DNA of 5,757 bases from Woeseia sp. (GCA_018701055.1 JABIUH010000319.1:1-5757), one strand, 5' to 3'; shown: positions 1 through 5,757, counted from the first letter of the stretch. The notes: generated by a model from the letters alone, not told the origin. Numbers and translations are program-made.

Positions 1-419
1 ATAACTTCGTCAAGACCATGCTAAGACTGATGGAGGAGCGTGACGAACTCGGTATTGTTGCCGACCAATTTGGGACGCCCACACGGGCCAGTTCGCTCGC
101 TGAGGTCATTTGGGCATTCGCCGGCGCGCCGCAGCATCGTGGTGTGTTTCATTGGTCTGATCATGGCGAAACGAACTGGCACGAGTTTGCGCTTGCCATT
201 CAAGAGGAGGCGCTGTCATGCGGACTCCTGAAAAAGGCGATTCCAGTGCATGCCATCACAAGCGATGAATACCCTGCCGCAGCGTTACGACCGCGGTACA
301 GCGGGCTTGACTGCTCAGCGACGCAAGTGGCACTTGGTATTCGGTCGACTGATTGGCGTAGCAATCTGAAGGAAATTTTCAAGGAAATAGACTATTATTT
401 TCAAATATGTTGCCAGTAG
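1..419 (+). CDS. rmlD: dTDP-4-dehydrorhamnose reductase, C-terminal part (5' end outside window)
   Basis: RmlD reduces dTDP-6-deoxy-L-lyxo-4-hexulose to dTDP-L-rhamnose, the last step of cytoplasmic dTDP-rhamnose synthesis. The open frame enters from the window edge (first whole codon at base 3, reading NFVKTM) and ends with TAG at 417-419, so about 138 C-terminal residues are present. Seen in the sequence: VADQFGTPTRASSLAEV, the DQxGxPT substrate-domain signature of RmlD; GVFHWSDHGETNWHEFA, matching the usual G-x-Y/F-H-x-x-x-x-G-x-x-S/T-W motif; then ALRPRYSGLDCS, the RPxxSxLDC block, followed by a DWR-x-x-L ending. The catalytic YxxxK and nucleotide-binding GxxGxxG lie upstream of the window. 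It precedes wecA by 83 bases on the same strand, which suggests rhamnose is part of the polymer and that rmlBAC genes lie further upstream (inference). The family call is secure; the N-terminus cannot be judged. Confidence 0.9.
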   Translation, partial: NFVKTMLRLMEERDELGIVADQFGTPTRASSLAEVIWAFAGAPQHRGVFHWSDHGETNWHEFALAIQEEALSCGLLKKAIPVHAITSDEYPAAALRPRYSGLDCSATQVALGIRSTDWRSNLKEIFKEIDYYFQICCQ

Positions 420-449
420 TTGCTATTCTTAGCCCTTATTGACCGAGTG

Positions 450-466
450 CAAGAGTAATTTAAATC
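450..466 (+). promoter_or_regulatory. Candidate ribosome binding site with near-cognate ATC start for wecA
   Basis: In the wecA frame the last upstream stop is TAA at 461-463. The codons from 464 read INQVFPAIAIAATV and run into the GTG at 503. These residues are hydrophobic and complete the first membrane helix expected in WecA. A purine run AAGAG at 451-455 sits 8 bases before ATC 464, whereas no Shine-Dalgarno-like run precedes GTG 503. There is no ATG, GTG or TTG between 464 and 503 in this frame. ATC starts are rare, so this is only a suggestion; a sequence error, or real use of GTG 503, are the alternatives. Confidence 0.25.
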
Positions 467-502
467 AATCAAGTTTTCCCAGCAATAGCGATAGCAGCGA
501 CC

Positions 503-1555
503 GTGAGCATTGCGCTTATGTTTGCGTTGCGTCCACTGGCCAAGCGTGTCGGGCTCGTTGATCGACCAGGCGGCCGGAAACTGCACACAGGCGACATACC
601 GGTCATCGGTGGTATCGCGATGTTCTGCGGTATTTTCTCAGGACTGACCATTCTTGGCCTGGATCTGCATTCCCTTCTTTGTCTTTTCATCGCATCGCTA
701 TTGCTGCTCGCCATCGGTGTGATAGATGACAAGTATCGATTGCCGGTCGCAGCGCGAATGACAACGCAACTCGCTGCCGTGCTCATCATGATCTACGGCG
801 CTGATCTCTATATGGCCGATATGGGTGACCCGTTCGGTGCGGGGCTGATCACGACGGGCCCCTTCATGTTGATCTTTACCATGCTCGTCACAGTTACGAT
901 GATCAACGCCTACAACATGGTTGACGGGATCGATGGTCTTGCTGGATTGTTCGCTATGATTGCGATGGTATCGGTCGCAACGCTTGCTGGTATCTCCAGT
1001 CTATTTGGTGTGGCGGCACTTGTTATCGCGGCGTCAATTTTCGGTTTCTTGCTCTTTAACTTCCCGGTCATTTGGAATCGCCGGATGCGATCCTTCATGG
1101 GCGATGCCGGCAGCACGGTGTTGGGATTCTCGATCGTTTGGGTGATGATTGGGGTCTCGCAGGGTGCCGACGCCGTTATCTCACCTGTGGATTGCCTTTG
1201 GTTTGCGGCTTTGCCCATCTTCGATTGCCTGACGTGTTTTGTTCGCCGCGTCCTCAAGCGACAGTCGCCATTCAAGCCAGGCTTGGATCATTTTCATCAC
1301 ACGTTGTTGCGCGGTGGGTTTCATGTCCGGCAGAATCTCGGGATACTGACCGGGTTACAGATTATTTATTCGGTTATTGGTTTGTCCGGATTTTTTGCTG
1401 GAATACCGGACTACGTGATGTTTGCCGCCTGGTCGGTGCTTGGCCTGTCGCAGCGAACGATCATTCGAGAAATTGCCAAGTCTCACCGCCTGAAACGCTT
1501 GTCCCAAGCGCACCCGGGCAAGTTGGCAGACATGAAAGAGACCATGCGAACGTAA
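503..1555 (+). CDS. wecA: WecA-like undecaprenyl-phosphate sugar-1-phosphate transferase
   Basis: This integral membrane enzyme of the MraY/WecA family moves a sugar-1-phosphate (GlcNAc-1-P in the E. coli enzyme) from a UDP-sugar to undecaprenyl phosphate on the cytoplasmic face, starting lipid-linked repeat-unit synthesis. Counted from GTG 503 it has 350 residues. Motifs: GLVDRPGGRKLH (17-28), the DD pair D75-D76 in GVIDDKYR, NMVDGIDG (138-145, with D141 and D144), FMGDAGS (198-204) and the late loop LDHFHH (261-266), matching the HxHH motif of WecA. About ten hydrophobic segments follow, for example near 34-52, 56-74, 117-135, 146-166, 167-190, 205-218 and 281-300. The GTG start leaves only about nine hydrophobic residues before R10, so the first helix is cut short and the true N-terminus probably lies upstream. 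The protein ends with a basic tail. The family is clear; the exact donor sugar is not shown by the sequence. Confidence 0.88.
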   Translation: MSIALMFALRPLAKRVGLVDRPGGRKLHTGDIPVIGGIAMFCGIFSGLTILGLDLHSLLCLFIASLLLLAIGVIDDKYRLPVAARMTTQLAAVLIMIYGADLYMADMGDPFGAGLITTGPFMLIFTMLVTVTMINAYNMVDGIDGLAGLFAMIAMVSVATLAGISSLFGVAALVIAASIFGFLLFNFPVIWNRRMRSFMGDAGSTVLGFSIVWVMIGVSQGADAVISPVDCLWFAALPIFDCLTCFVRRVLKRQSPFKPGLDHFHHTLLRGGFHVRQNLGILTGLQIIYSVIGLSGFFAGIPDYVMFAAWSVLGLSQRTIIREIAKSHRLKRLSQAHPGKLADMKETMRT

Positions 1556-1569
1556 AACCAGCGGCGTCC

Positions 1570-1585
1570 GTGTACAATTCTGCAC
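1570..1585. promoter_or_regulatory. Imperfect 16-base palindrome in the wecA-wzb gap
   Basis: GTGTACAATTCTGCAC matches its own reverse complement at 12 of 16 positions and is centred on AATT. It contains TACAAT (1573-1578), which resembles a -10 box, but no good -35 box is seen at the right spacing. It lies in the 65-base gap before wzb, so an operator or internal promoter is possible. Short imperfect palindromes occur often by chance, so this is weak. Confidence 0.18.
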
Positions 1586-1620
1586 CATGAGATTCGTCAA
1601 TACCTCCTACTTGAAAAACA

Positions 1621-2061
1621 ATGATTAGACACATTCTTGTAGTTTGCGTGGGCAATATTTGCAGAAGCCCAATGGCAGAGGCATTGCTACGAAAGGCTTT
1701 GAAGGGCAAGGAAGATATCGAGGTGTCATCGGCTGGATTGGGTGCACTCGTCGGGCATCCCGCTGCTGAGTATTCGCTCGAGCTTATGGATGAGTTGGGC
1801 GAAGACATCAGCGAGCATCAGGCACGACAGATACATCCGGACATGGTGAGAGATGCAGATCTCGTTCTCGTCATGGAAGCAGGACACAAACGAGCGATCG
1901 ACGACGCGGACCCAACAGCCCGCGGTAAGGTACATCGTTTGGGCGAATGGCAGGACACAGATATAGACGATCCGTATCGTCAGCCAAAGGCGGCGTTCGC
2001 GGATGCGTTGCAAGACATTCAGGAAGGCGTTGCCTCCTGGGTTGAAAGAATAAAGGCGTAA
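1621..2061 (+). CDS. wzb: Low-molecular-weight protein tyrosine phosphatase (Wzb-like)
   Basis: Wzb removes phosphate from the tyrosine-rich tail of the kinase Wzc in the cytoplasm, and this cycling is needed for normal polymer assembly and export. The protein has 146 residues, usual for the family. The phosphate-binding loop near the N-terminus is C9-VGNIC-R15-S16, fitting C-x5-R-S, with C9 the nucleophile. The general-acid motif is D117-P118-Y119 in IDDPYR. The start is fixed by an in-frame TGA at 1612-1614, only two codons before ATG 1621. No convincing Shine-Dalgarno sequence precedes it; the upstream bases even include CCTCCT. The gene stands before wza here, whereas E. coli has wza-wzb-wzc. 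The stop is 7 bases from the wza start, so the two are co-transcribed (inference). Because a partner BY-kinase is encoded two genes later, Wzc is the likely substrate rather than a host or metabolic protein. Confidence 0.93.
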   Translation: MIRHILVVCVGNICRSPMAEALLRKALKGKEDIEVSSAGLGALVGHPAAEYSLELMDELGEDISEHQARQIHPDMVRDADLVLVMEAGHKRAIDDADPTARGKVHRLGEWQDTDIDDPYRQPKAAFADALQDIQEGVASWVERIKA

Positions 2062-2068
2062 AAAAAGA

Positions 2069-3148
2069 ATGACGAAGGTTTGGGGAAAAGCAGGAATCAT
2101 TTTGTTGGCGGCGACGCTCGGCGCATGTGCCATAGCGCCCGGCATGAAGATGGAAGAGCCCGCGAAGATTACAGGCGGGCAGGTTGTTCGTATTACGCCG
2201 ATCACCATGGATCTTTTGAATAGCCTGGAAGCAGCGCACCAGATCCGAGTGCGGAAAGTCGCCCAGGAGTTTTCTGTAGAGGACCTTCAATACCAAATTG
2301 GTCTTGGCGATGTCTTGCAGATTACCGTTTGGGATCACCCTGAACTCACTATTCCCGCTGGTTCATTTCGTGACCCGGCGTCTTCCGGTCAGCAAATCGG
2401 CGACGACGGTTACCTGTATTATCCCTACGTCGGACTGGTCAAGGCCATCGGCATGAATATCGCTGCATTACGAGATGTTCTGACCGACAGGTTGAGCGCC
2501 TACATCAACGATCCGCAGCTTGACGTGCGTGTTGTCGCCTATCGCAGCAAACGAGTCTATGTTGTCGGCGAAGTGCGCAAACCAGGCGTGTTGCCGCTTG
2601 ATGATTTGCCATTAACGATCGCCGATGCGATTAGCTTGTCCGGCGGGCTGACACCAATGGCACACAAAAGCGGCGTGAACGTATCTCGCGATGGTGTAGT
2701 ACACGAGATCGACCTCAAAGCTTTGTATGACTTTGCAGACGCGAGTCAAAACCTGATGCTTAAACACGGTGACATCGTCAACGTGCTCGATCGCGGCCAG
2801 CAGAAGGTCTTCGTGATGGGCGAGGTTAGTTCGTCTGGATCTGTAGACATCGTCAATGGCGAGCTATCGCTGGCAGGTGCGCTGGGTGAGGCCGGTGGGG
2901 TGAAGCAACTTTCCGCGAACTCGGGTGCGATCTACGTTATCCGAGGCACCGACAGAGACAAGCCTGAGATATTCCACCTTGACGCGAGATACGCATCGGG
3001 CCTCTTGCTCGGCGAGCGCTTCAAGATGCAGGCGCAGGACGTCATATTTGTTGACGCGGCCAATATCTCACAATGGAATCGCGTGATTAGCCAGCTGTTG
3101 CCGTCGATCAGCATCATTGGTATCGCTGATGGGCTCGGGACGAAATAA
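2069..3148 (+). CDS. wza: Wza-type outer-membrane polysaccharide export lipoprotein
   Basis: Wza forms an octameric periplasm-spanning channel that carries capsule or exopolysaccharide through the outer membrane, docking on Wzc. The 359-residue protein begins with a lipoprotein signal: basic MTKVWGK, a hydrophobic core, and lipobox L17-G-A-C20, so the mature chain starts at C20. This supports ATG 2069 as the start. A Poly_export (PES) domain follows at about 75-158, with YQIGLGDVLQITVWDHPEL (75-93) and a GYLYYPYVG block (114-122). Two SLBB-type domains follow, at about 162-240 (VYVVGEVRKPG) and 247-330 (VFVMGEVSSSG). The last stretch, SQWNRVISQLLPSIS (334-348), aligns with the amphipathic helix that makes the outer-membrane barrel of E. 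coli Wza (SRWNRLINQLVPTIS); the tail after it is a little shorter. An AAAGG run at 2052-2056 is the best ribosome site, at a long 12-base spacing. The stop codon overlaps the wzc start as TAATG. Confidence 0.95.
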   Translation: MTKVWGKAGIILLAATLGACAIAPGMKMEEPAKITGGQVVRITPITMDLLNSLEAAHQIRVRKVAQEFSVEDLQYQIGLGDVLQITVWDHPELTIPAGSFRDPASSGQQIGDDGYLYYPYVGLVKAIGMNIAALRDVLTDRLSAYINDPQLDVRVVAYRSKRVYVVGEVRKPGVLPLDDLPLTIADAISLSGGLTPMAHKSGVNVSRDGVVHEIDLKALYDFADASQNLMLKHGDIVNVLDRGQQKVFVMGEVSSSGSVDIVNGELSLAGALGEAGGVKQLSANSGAIYVIRGTDRDKPEIFHLDARYASGLLLGERFKMQAQDVIFVDAANISQWNRVISQLLPSISIIGIADGLGTK

Positions 3149-5322
3149 TGACTTCGGCGCCACATGACGTGAGAACTTACGCGCCTGCGCCGGAAATCTA
3201 TGATGATGAAGTCGACCTTAGCGATCTGCTTGGCGTATTGATCGAGAATCGCTGGTTGATTCTCGCAATAACCGCAATCTTCTTCCTGTTTGGCTTGACC
3301 AACACATTCGTCGCAACACCCATCTACAAAGCCGATGCGTTAATCCAGATCGAAGAAAAAAAATCCGGCCTCGGCGACCTCGACATAAACGCACTCTTCG
3401 AAGGCGACACATCAACCACCGCAGAAATCGAAATCCTCCGCTCCCGTTTAGTTCTCGGTCAGGTTGTAGACAATTTGAGTTTGGAAATAACCGCAGAACC
3501 AAACCTCTTCCCAATCTTCGGCGCAGCAATCTCCCGTAGGAGCGCTCCCAGAGCGCGACCGATGGTGACAGTTGACACATTGGACACCCCAGCCTCTTTG
3601 ATCGGCGGACAACTAACTCTAACCGTGCTCTCACCCAACACTTTCAACCTGCAAACATCGGAAGGTGACCACCTACTAACCGGCAAAGTAGGCGAACCAA
3701 ACCAAACAACCTTTCTGAGCGAACCACTGACCATCTTCGTGTCCGAGCTCCAGGGCGAGAAAGGCGACGAATTCCACCTCGGAAGACGGTCCAGACTGAA
3801 TACGATCGAAGGTCTCCAAGCGTCATTAAGCATAAGCGAGAAAGGGAACGGTTCGGGAATTCTTGCTATCAGCCTTCAAGGTACGAACCCTGGCGATGTC
3901 AGCCAACAACTCAACGAGATTGCCAACGTTTACGTTCGCCAGAATGTCGAGCGAAAATCGGCCGAAGCGCAACAGACACTGCTTTTTCTAGAAGAGCAGC
4001 TCCCCATGGTAAAGAAAGACATGGAAGCCGCCGAAGTTGCTCTGAATGCCTATCGGCTTGAAAAGGGCTCGATCGATTTGCCACGTGAGACCCAGGTTGT
4101 TCTTGAGACCATCGTCGCAATTGAGGGCCAACTCAACGGCCTGCAGCAAGAGCGCGACAAGGCCTTGCAGGGGTTCACATTCGCGCATCCGATGGTACTC
4201 GCTTTGGATTCGCAGATAGAACGATCGAATGGCGAATTGGGCCGACTTAACGAGCAGGTCCGAGAACTGCCCAAAACGCAGCAGGAAGTTCTACGGCTGG
4301 TTCGTGACACCGAGGTCAATACGGTTCTCTATACGTCGCTCCTGAACACCGCCCAAGAGCTTCGGGTGGTTAAAGCCGGCACCGTCGGGAACGTGCGCAT
4401 AGTTGACTACGCTGTTACGTCTTACAGAGCCGTCAAGCCAAATAAATCCCGGATTCTGATGTTGTCATTGATACTCGGCGCCTTCGTCGGCGTTGCGGCA
4501 GTATTTGCGAGGCGAGCGCTAAGTGGGGGCATCGAAGATCCCGAGCTAATCGAGAAACAACTCAATATTCCGGTTTACGCTACCATCGCGCACAGCAAGA
4601 ATCAGGATCGAATCTATAAGAACCTACAGTCCAAGGAAGCGAAGCAGTCGATTCTCGCTATCAAGCACCCGGATGACAGCTCGATTGAGAGCCTCAGAAA
4701 TTTACGAACCGCTTTGCACTTTGGCATGATGGACGTGAAAAACAATTGCATCATGATCGCAGGTCCCAGCCCTACCGTGGGTAAGTCGTTCATCAGCGTT
4801 AATCTTGCGGCAGTACTAGCAAGTAACGACAAGAAAGTACTACTGATCGACGGGGATATGCGTCGAGGGCACCTGCACCAGTACTTGGGACTTGAGAGAG
4901 AAAACGGCCTGTCTGATTTCATCAGTGGCGAGGTTCCGATTGGTAAGGTCTTGCATGCGACGACCGTTCCAGGATTGACGTTTATTCCCACCGGCAAGAT
5001 TCCACCTAATCCTGCAGAGCTCTTGCTCCATAAACGGTTCAAGAATTTTCTGAGTGTGCTGACGTCGAGATTCGATCACATCATTATTGATTCTCCGCCG
5101 ATTCTTGCTGTGACTGACGCGACGATCATTGGGCAGATGGCGGGGGCGACATTGATGGTGCTGAAATCAGGCGAGCATCCGATGCGCGAGATCGAATTGA
5201 GTGCCAAGCGACTGCAACAGTCGGGGGTTAATCTGCGCGGATTGTTGATCAACGACATTAATGTGCAGAGCCAGCGTTATGGGGCGGGAAAATACAGCTA
5301 CCAATATAACTATACGAAATAA
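3148..5322 (+). CDS. wzc: Wzc-type polysaccharide co-polymerase and BY-family tyrosine autokinase
   Basis: Wzc is an inner-membrane protein that sets polymer length and drives export through Wza, using cycles of tyrosine autophosphorylation. The 724-residue chain has, in order: a short cytoplasmic start; a Wzz domain with TM1 near 35-54; a long periplasmic part including coiled-coil-rich stretches at about 265-390 (e.g. QLPMVKKDMEAAEVALNAY); a GTVGNVRIVD block (411-420) and P-rich TM2 region near 427-455; and a cytoplasmic kinase from about 500. Kinase motifs: E514-x2-R517-x2-R520 for ring assembly, Walker A GPSPTVGKS (539-547, K546), Walker A' LLIDGDMR (565-572), Walker B IIIDSPP (645-651). 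The tail carries five tyrosines (711, 716, 718, 720, 722), the autophosphorylation cluster. Translation is probably coupled to wza through the one-base TAATG overlap; GGGA at 3137-3140 can serve as ribosome site. Codons for about residues 65-195 are C/A-rich, unlike the rest, and include a REP-like hairpin, yet the frame is intact. Confidence 0.95.
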   Translation: MTSAPHDVRTYAPAPEIYDDEVDLSDLLGVLIENRWLILAITAIFFLFGLTNTFVATPIYKADALIQIEEKKSGLGDLDINALFEGDTSTTAEIEILRSRLVLGQVVDNLSLEITAEPNLFPIFGAAISRRSAPRARPMVTVDTLDTPASLIGGQLTLTVLSPNTFNLQTSEGDHLLTGKVGEPNQTTFLSEPLTIFVSELQGEKGDEFHLGRRSRLNTIEGLQASLSISEKGNGSGILAISLQGTNPGDVSQQLNEIANVYVRQNVERKSAEAQQTLLFLEEQLPMVKKDMEAAEVALNAYRLEKGSIDLPRETQVVLETIVAIEGQLNGLQQERDKALQGFTFAHPMVLALDSQIERSNGELGRLNEQVRELPKTQQEVLRLVRDTEVNTVLYTSLLNTAQELRVVKAGTVGNVRIVDYAVTSYRAVKPNKSRILMLSLILGAFVGVAAVFARRALSGGIEDPELIEKQLNIPVYATIAHSKNQDRIYKNLQSKEAKQSILAIKHPDDSSIESLRNLRTALHFGMMDVKNNCIMIAGPSPTVGKSFISVNLAAVLASNDKKVLLIDGDMRRGHLHQYLGLERENGLSDFISGEVPIGKVLHATTVPGLTFIPTGKIPPNPAELLLHKRFKNFLSVLTSRFDHIIIDSPPILAVTDATIIGQMAGATLMVLKSGEHPMREIELSAKRLQQSGVNLRGLLINDINVQSQRYGAGKYSYQYNYTK
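3356..3363 (+). repeat. A8 homopolymer tract in wzc
   Basis: Eight A residues span codons 70-72 (E-K-K) of wzc. Slippage to the -1 frame would stay open for 58 codons and end at TAG 3537-3539, inside the REP-like element. Slippage to the other frame would stop at TAA 3386-3388. Either would give a truncated Wzc lacking the kinase. The tract itself is certain; a regulatory role is not shown. Confidence 0.5.
3536..3560 (+). repeat. REP-like hairpin element embedded in wzc
   Basis: The bases read GTAG (3536-3539), GA, then stem GCGCTC (3542-3547), loop CCA, and stem GAGCGC (3551-3556), followed by GACC. The two six-base arms are perfect complements. A GTAG head, GGAGCG and a trailing GCGCGAC are the hallmarks of the REP elements associated with RAYT transposases in many gammaproteobacteria (family knowledge). 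Only one copy is in this window, so repetition is not proven. It is read in frame as SRRSAPRARPM in a linker of the Wzz domain whose length is close to that of E. coli Wzc. Confidence 0.55.
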
Positions 5323-5503
5323 CTGGTTTAATCGCGGCGGCCTGACCGAGGCTGCGGCCCTCCGCAACCGACTCCCAAATCCGTTTGCCAACCCCGTCGA
5401 GCCCAAAATACATGCCGCTAGCCAGGTCGAGTAGCACGGTCTCATCGCCGACAAGACGCGACATGACCTGTGGCGGGATAGACAGTTGGGTATCGAGATT
5501 CAT
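5258..5503 (-). CDS. PqqD-family protein, probably 3'-truncated
   Basis: PqqD-family proteins are small peptide-binding chaperone-like proteins or domains (RiPP recognition element fold) that work with modification enzymes. This frame begins with ATG at 5503 and codes 81 residues. Residues 12-57 fit the family: VMSRLVGDETVLLDLASG, then MYFGLDGVGKRIWE, then a G-R-S-L turn. The usual last two helices, with an acidic D-V-x-x-F/L-L segment and a final G-L-V/I, are absent. Instead, from about residue 58 the reading runs into antisense wzc sequence, giving an unrelated tail that stops at TAA (5260-5258). So the gene appears cut at its 3' end. A purine run GAGAG lies 8 to 12 bases upstream of the start, and the ATG overlaps the stop of the upstream gene by four bases (ATGA), so the two are translated together. 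Whether the truncated product is functional is unknown; it may be a decaying gene. Confidence 0.65.
   Translation of the reverse strand: MNLDTQLSIPPQVMSRLVGDETVLLDLASGMYFGLDGVGKRIWESVAEGRSLGQAAAIKPVISYSYIGSCIFPPHNAGSAH
5323..5335. other. Probable recombination joint between wzc and the PqqD-family gene
   Basis: wzc is complete through its stop at 5320-5322, and its tyrosine tail is normal. On the opposite strand, PqqD similarity is lost at about 5333. Only about ten bases separate two gene ends that would normally have their own 3' flanks, and no terminator hairpin is seen. This fits a deletion or insertion joint, or an assembly joint. Confidence 0.45.
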
Positions 5504-5757
5504 TGCAGGTGCTCTCTAACGCCATTTCGTATGTCGGGCAGGATGCCATAGGCACGCGGATAGTCCAGCGCGAAGGTCGGCACGGCGCCGGAGATTCGGT
5601 GTGTCCACTCGAAGTGCTGTGAGAGGAGATCATGGTCCTCGATATCGAGCAGGAACGAATTACCGATCCAGCTCATGTAGCGTTCCAGCCCGCTTAGCGA
5701 TCGGATGGTGATGACCTCGGCTCCCTGCTGATCCAGCACAAAGGCGGCCAACAGCGG
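5500..5757 (-). CDS. Probable HprK-like serine kinase, C-terminal part (5' end outside window)
   Basis: An open frame enters from the right edge and ends with TGA at 5502-5500, giving 85 residues. Its first residues here are PLLAAFVLDQQGAEV; a TTG at 5751 could be read as a start, but the frame continues past the window edge, so the gene is more likely cut. The layout resembles the C-terminus of HPr-kinase-related proteins found beside PqqD-family genes: a short beta segment (VITIRSLSGLERY), a helical stretch (NSFLLDIEDHDLLSQHFEW), then a VP-x-x-x-L-x-YPR-x-x-x-x-LP block (AVPTFALDYPRAYGILPDIR). The P-loop and catalytic residues would lie outside the window, so activity cannot be judged. It overlaps the PqqD-family start by four bases, supporting a two-gene unit. 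Such pairs often lie with asparagine-synthase-like or nucleotidyltransferase genes (family knowledge), which are not visible here. The family assignment rests on pattern memory only. Confidence 0.45.
   Translation of the reverse strand, partial: PLLAAFVLDQQGAEVITIRSLSGLERYMSWIGNSFLLDIEDHDLLSQHFEWTHRISGAVPTFALDYPRAYGILPDIRNGVREHLQ

Larger units (their letters stand above)
3340..3740 (+). other. C/A-rich, G-poor segment inside wzc (possible mosaic block)
   Basis: The coding strand here is rich in C and A and poor in G. By hand count, bases 3361-3420 have 23 C and 11 G, and bases 3601-3660 have 22 C and 8 G. A stretch of wza (2761-2820) has 15 C and 19 G. Codons favour A- or C-ending forms such as CTC, ACC, CCA, GCA and AAC. 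The segment encodes the variable periplasmic part of the Wzz domain. Recombination with a diverged allele is one explanation; local mutational bias is another. The edges are approximate. Confidence 0.45.

Noticed and set aside
437..466. Possible promoter before wecA with TTGACC at 439-444 as -35 box.
   Set aside because: No candidate -10 box at 16-18 bases matches better than three of six positions; TTAAAT at 460-465 gives four matches but with a 15-base spacer.
1072..1590. A 172-codon plus-strand open frame overlapping wecA.
   Set aside because: It is an out-of-frame shadow of wecA, whose membrane helices and catalytic motifs are plainly in the other frame.
1726..2338. Two minus-strand open frames of 155-160 codons antisense to wzb and wza.
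   Set aside because: They show no family features and lie opposite well-supported genes.
3218..3634. A 138-codon minus-strand open frame antisense to wzc.
   Set aside because: Arginine/leucine-rich composition with no recognisable motif; it results from the C-rich codons of wzc on the other strand.
5331..5362. GC-rich inverted bases (GCGGCGGCC ... GGCTGCGGCC) after wzc, considered as a terminator.
   Set aside because: The arms pair poorly, there is no T tract, and the bases code the conserved part of the PqqD-family protein.

Overview
The window is a piece of a Wzy-type exopolysaccharide or capsule export locus, most likely from a gammaproteobacterium. The proteins most resemble enterobacterial WecA, Wzb, Wza and Wzc. 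A REP-like hairpin with a GTAGGAGCG head, of the kind common in Pseudomonas and Xanthomonadales-type genomes, lies inside one gene. Base composition is moderate. Nothing here fixes a genus.

Plus strand, 1-5322: the 3' end of rmlD (dTDP-L-rhamnose synthesis) comes first. It is followed by wecA (lipid-linked initiation of the repeat unit), wzb (low-molecular-weight tyrosine phosphatase), wza (outer-membrane export lipoprotein) and wzc (co-polymerase with a bacterial tyrosine kinase domain). Gaps are 83, 65 and 7 bases, and wza and wzc overlap by one base (TAATG), so this is very probably one operon. Together the genes supply a sugar nucleotide, load the first sugar on undecaprenyl phosphate, and build the Wza-Wzc export machine whose phosphorylation Wzb reverses.

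Minus strand, 5757-5258: two convergent genes linked by a 4-base ATGA overlap. They are the C-terminal end of a probable HprK-like serine kinase and a PqqD-family protein. The PqqD similarity stops about ten bases beyond the wzc stop codon, and the reading frame then runs 65 bases into antisense wzc. This looks like a rearrangement joint that cut off the 3' end of the PqqD gene.

Other points of interest are a probable misplaced wecA start (the GTG start truncates the first membrane helix), a C/A-rich segment of wzc that holds the REP-like hairpin, and an A8 tract in wzc. No tRNA, rRNA, CRISPR array, insertion sequence or convincing terminator was seen. I did not find a clearly new biological system. 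The strongest leads are the PqqD/wzc joint and the mosaic-looking Wzz-domain segment of wzc.
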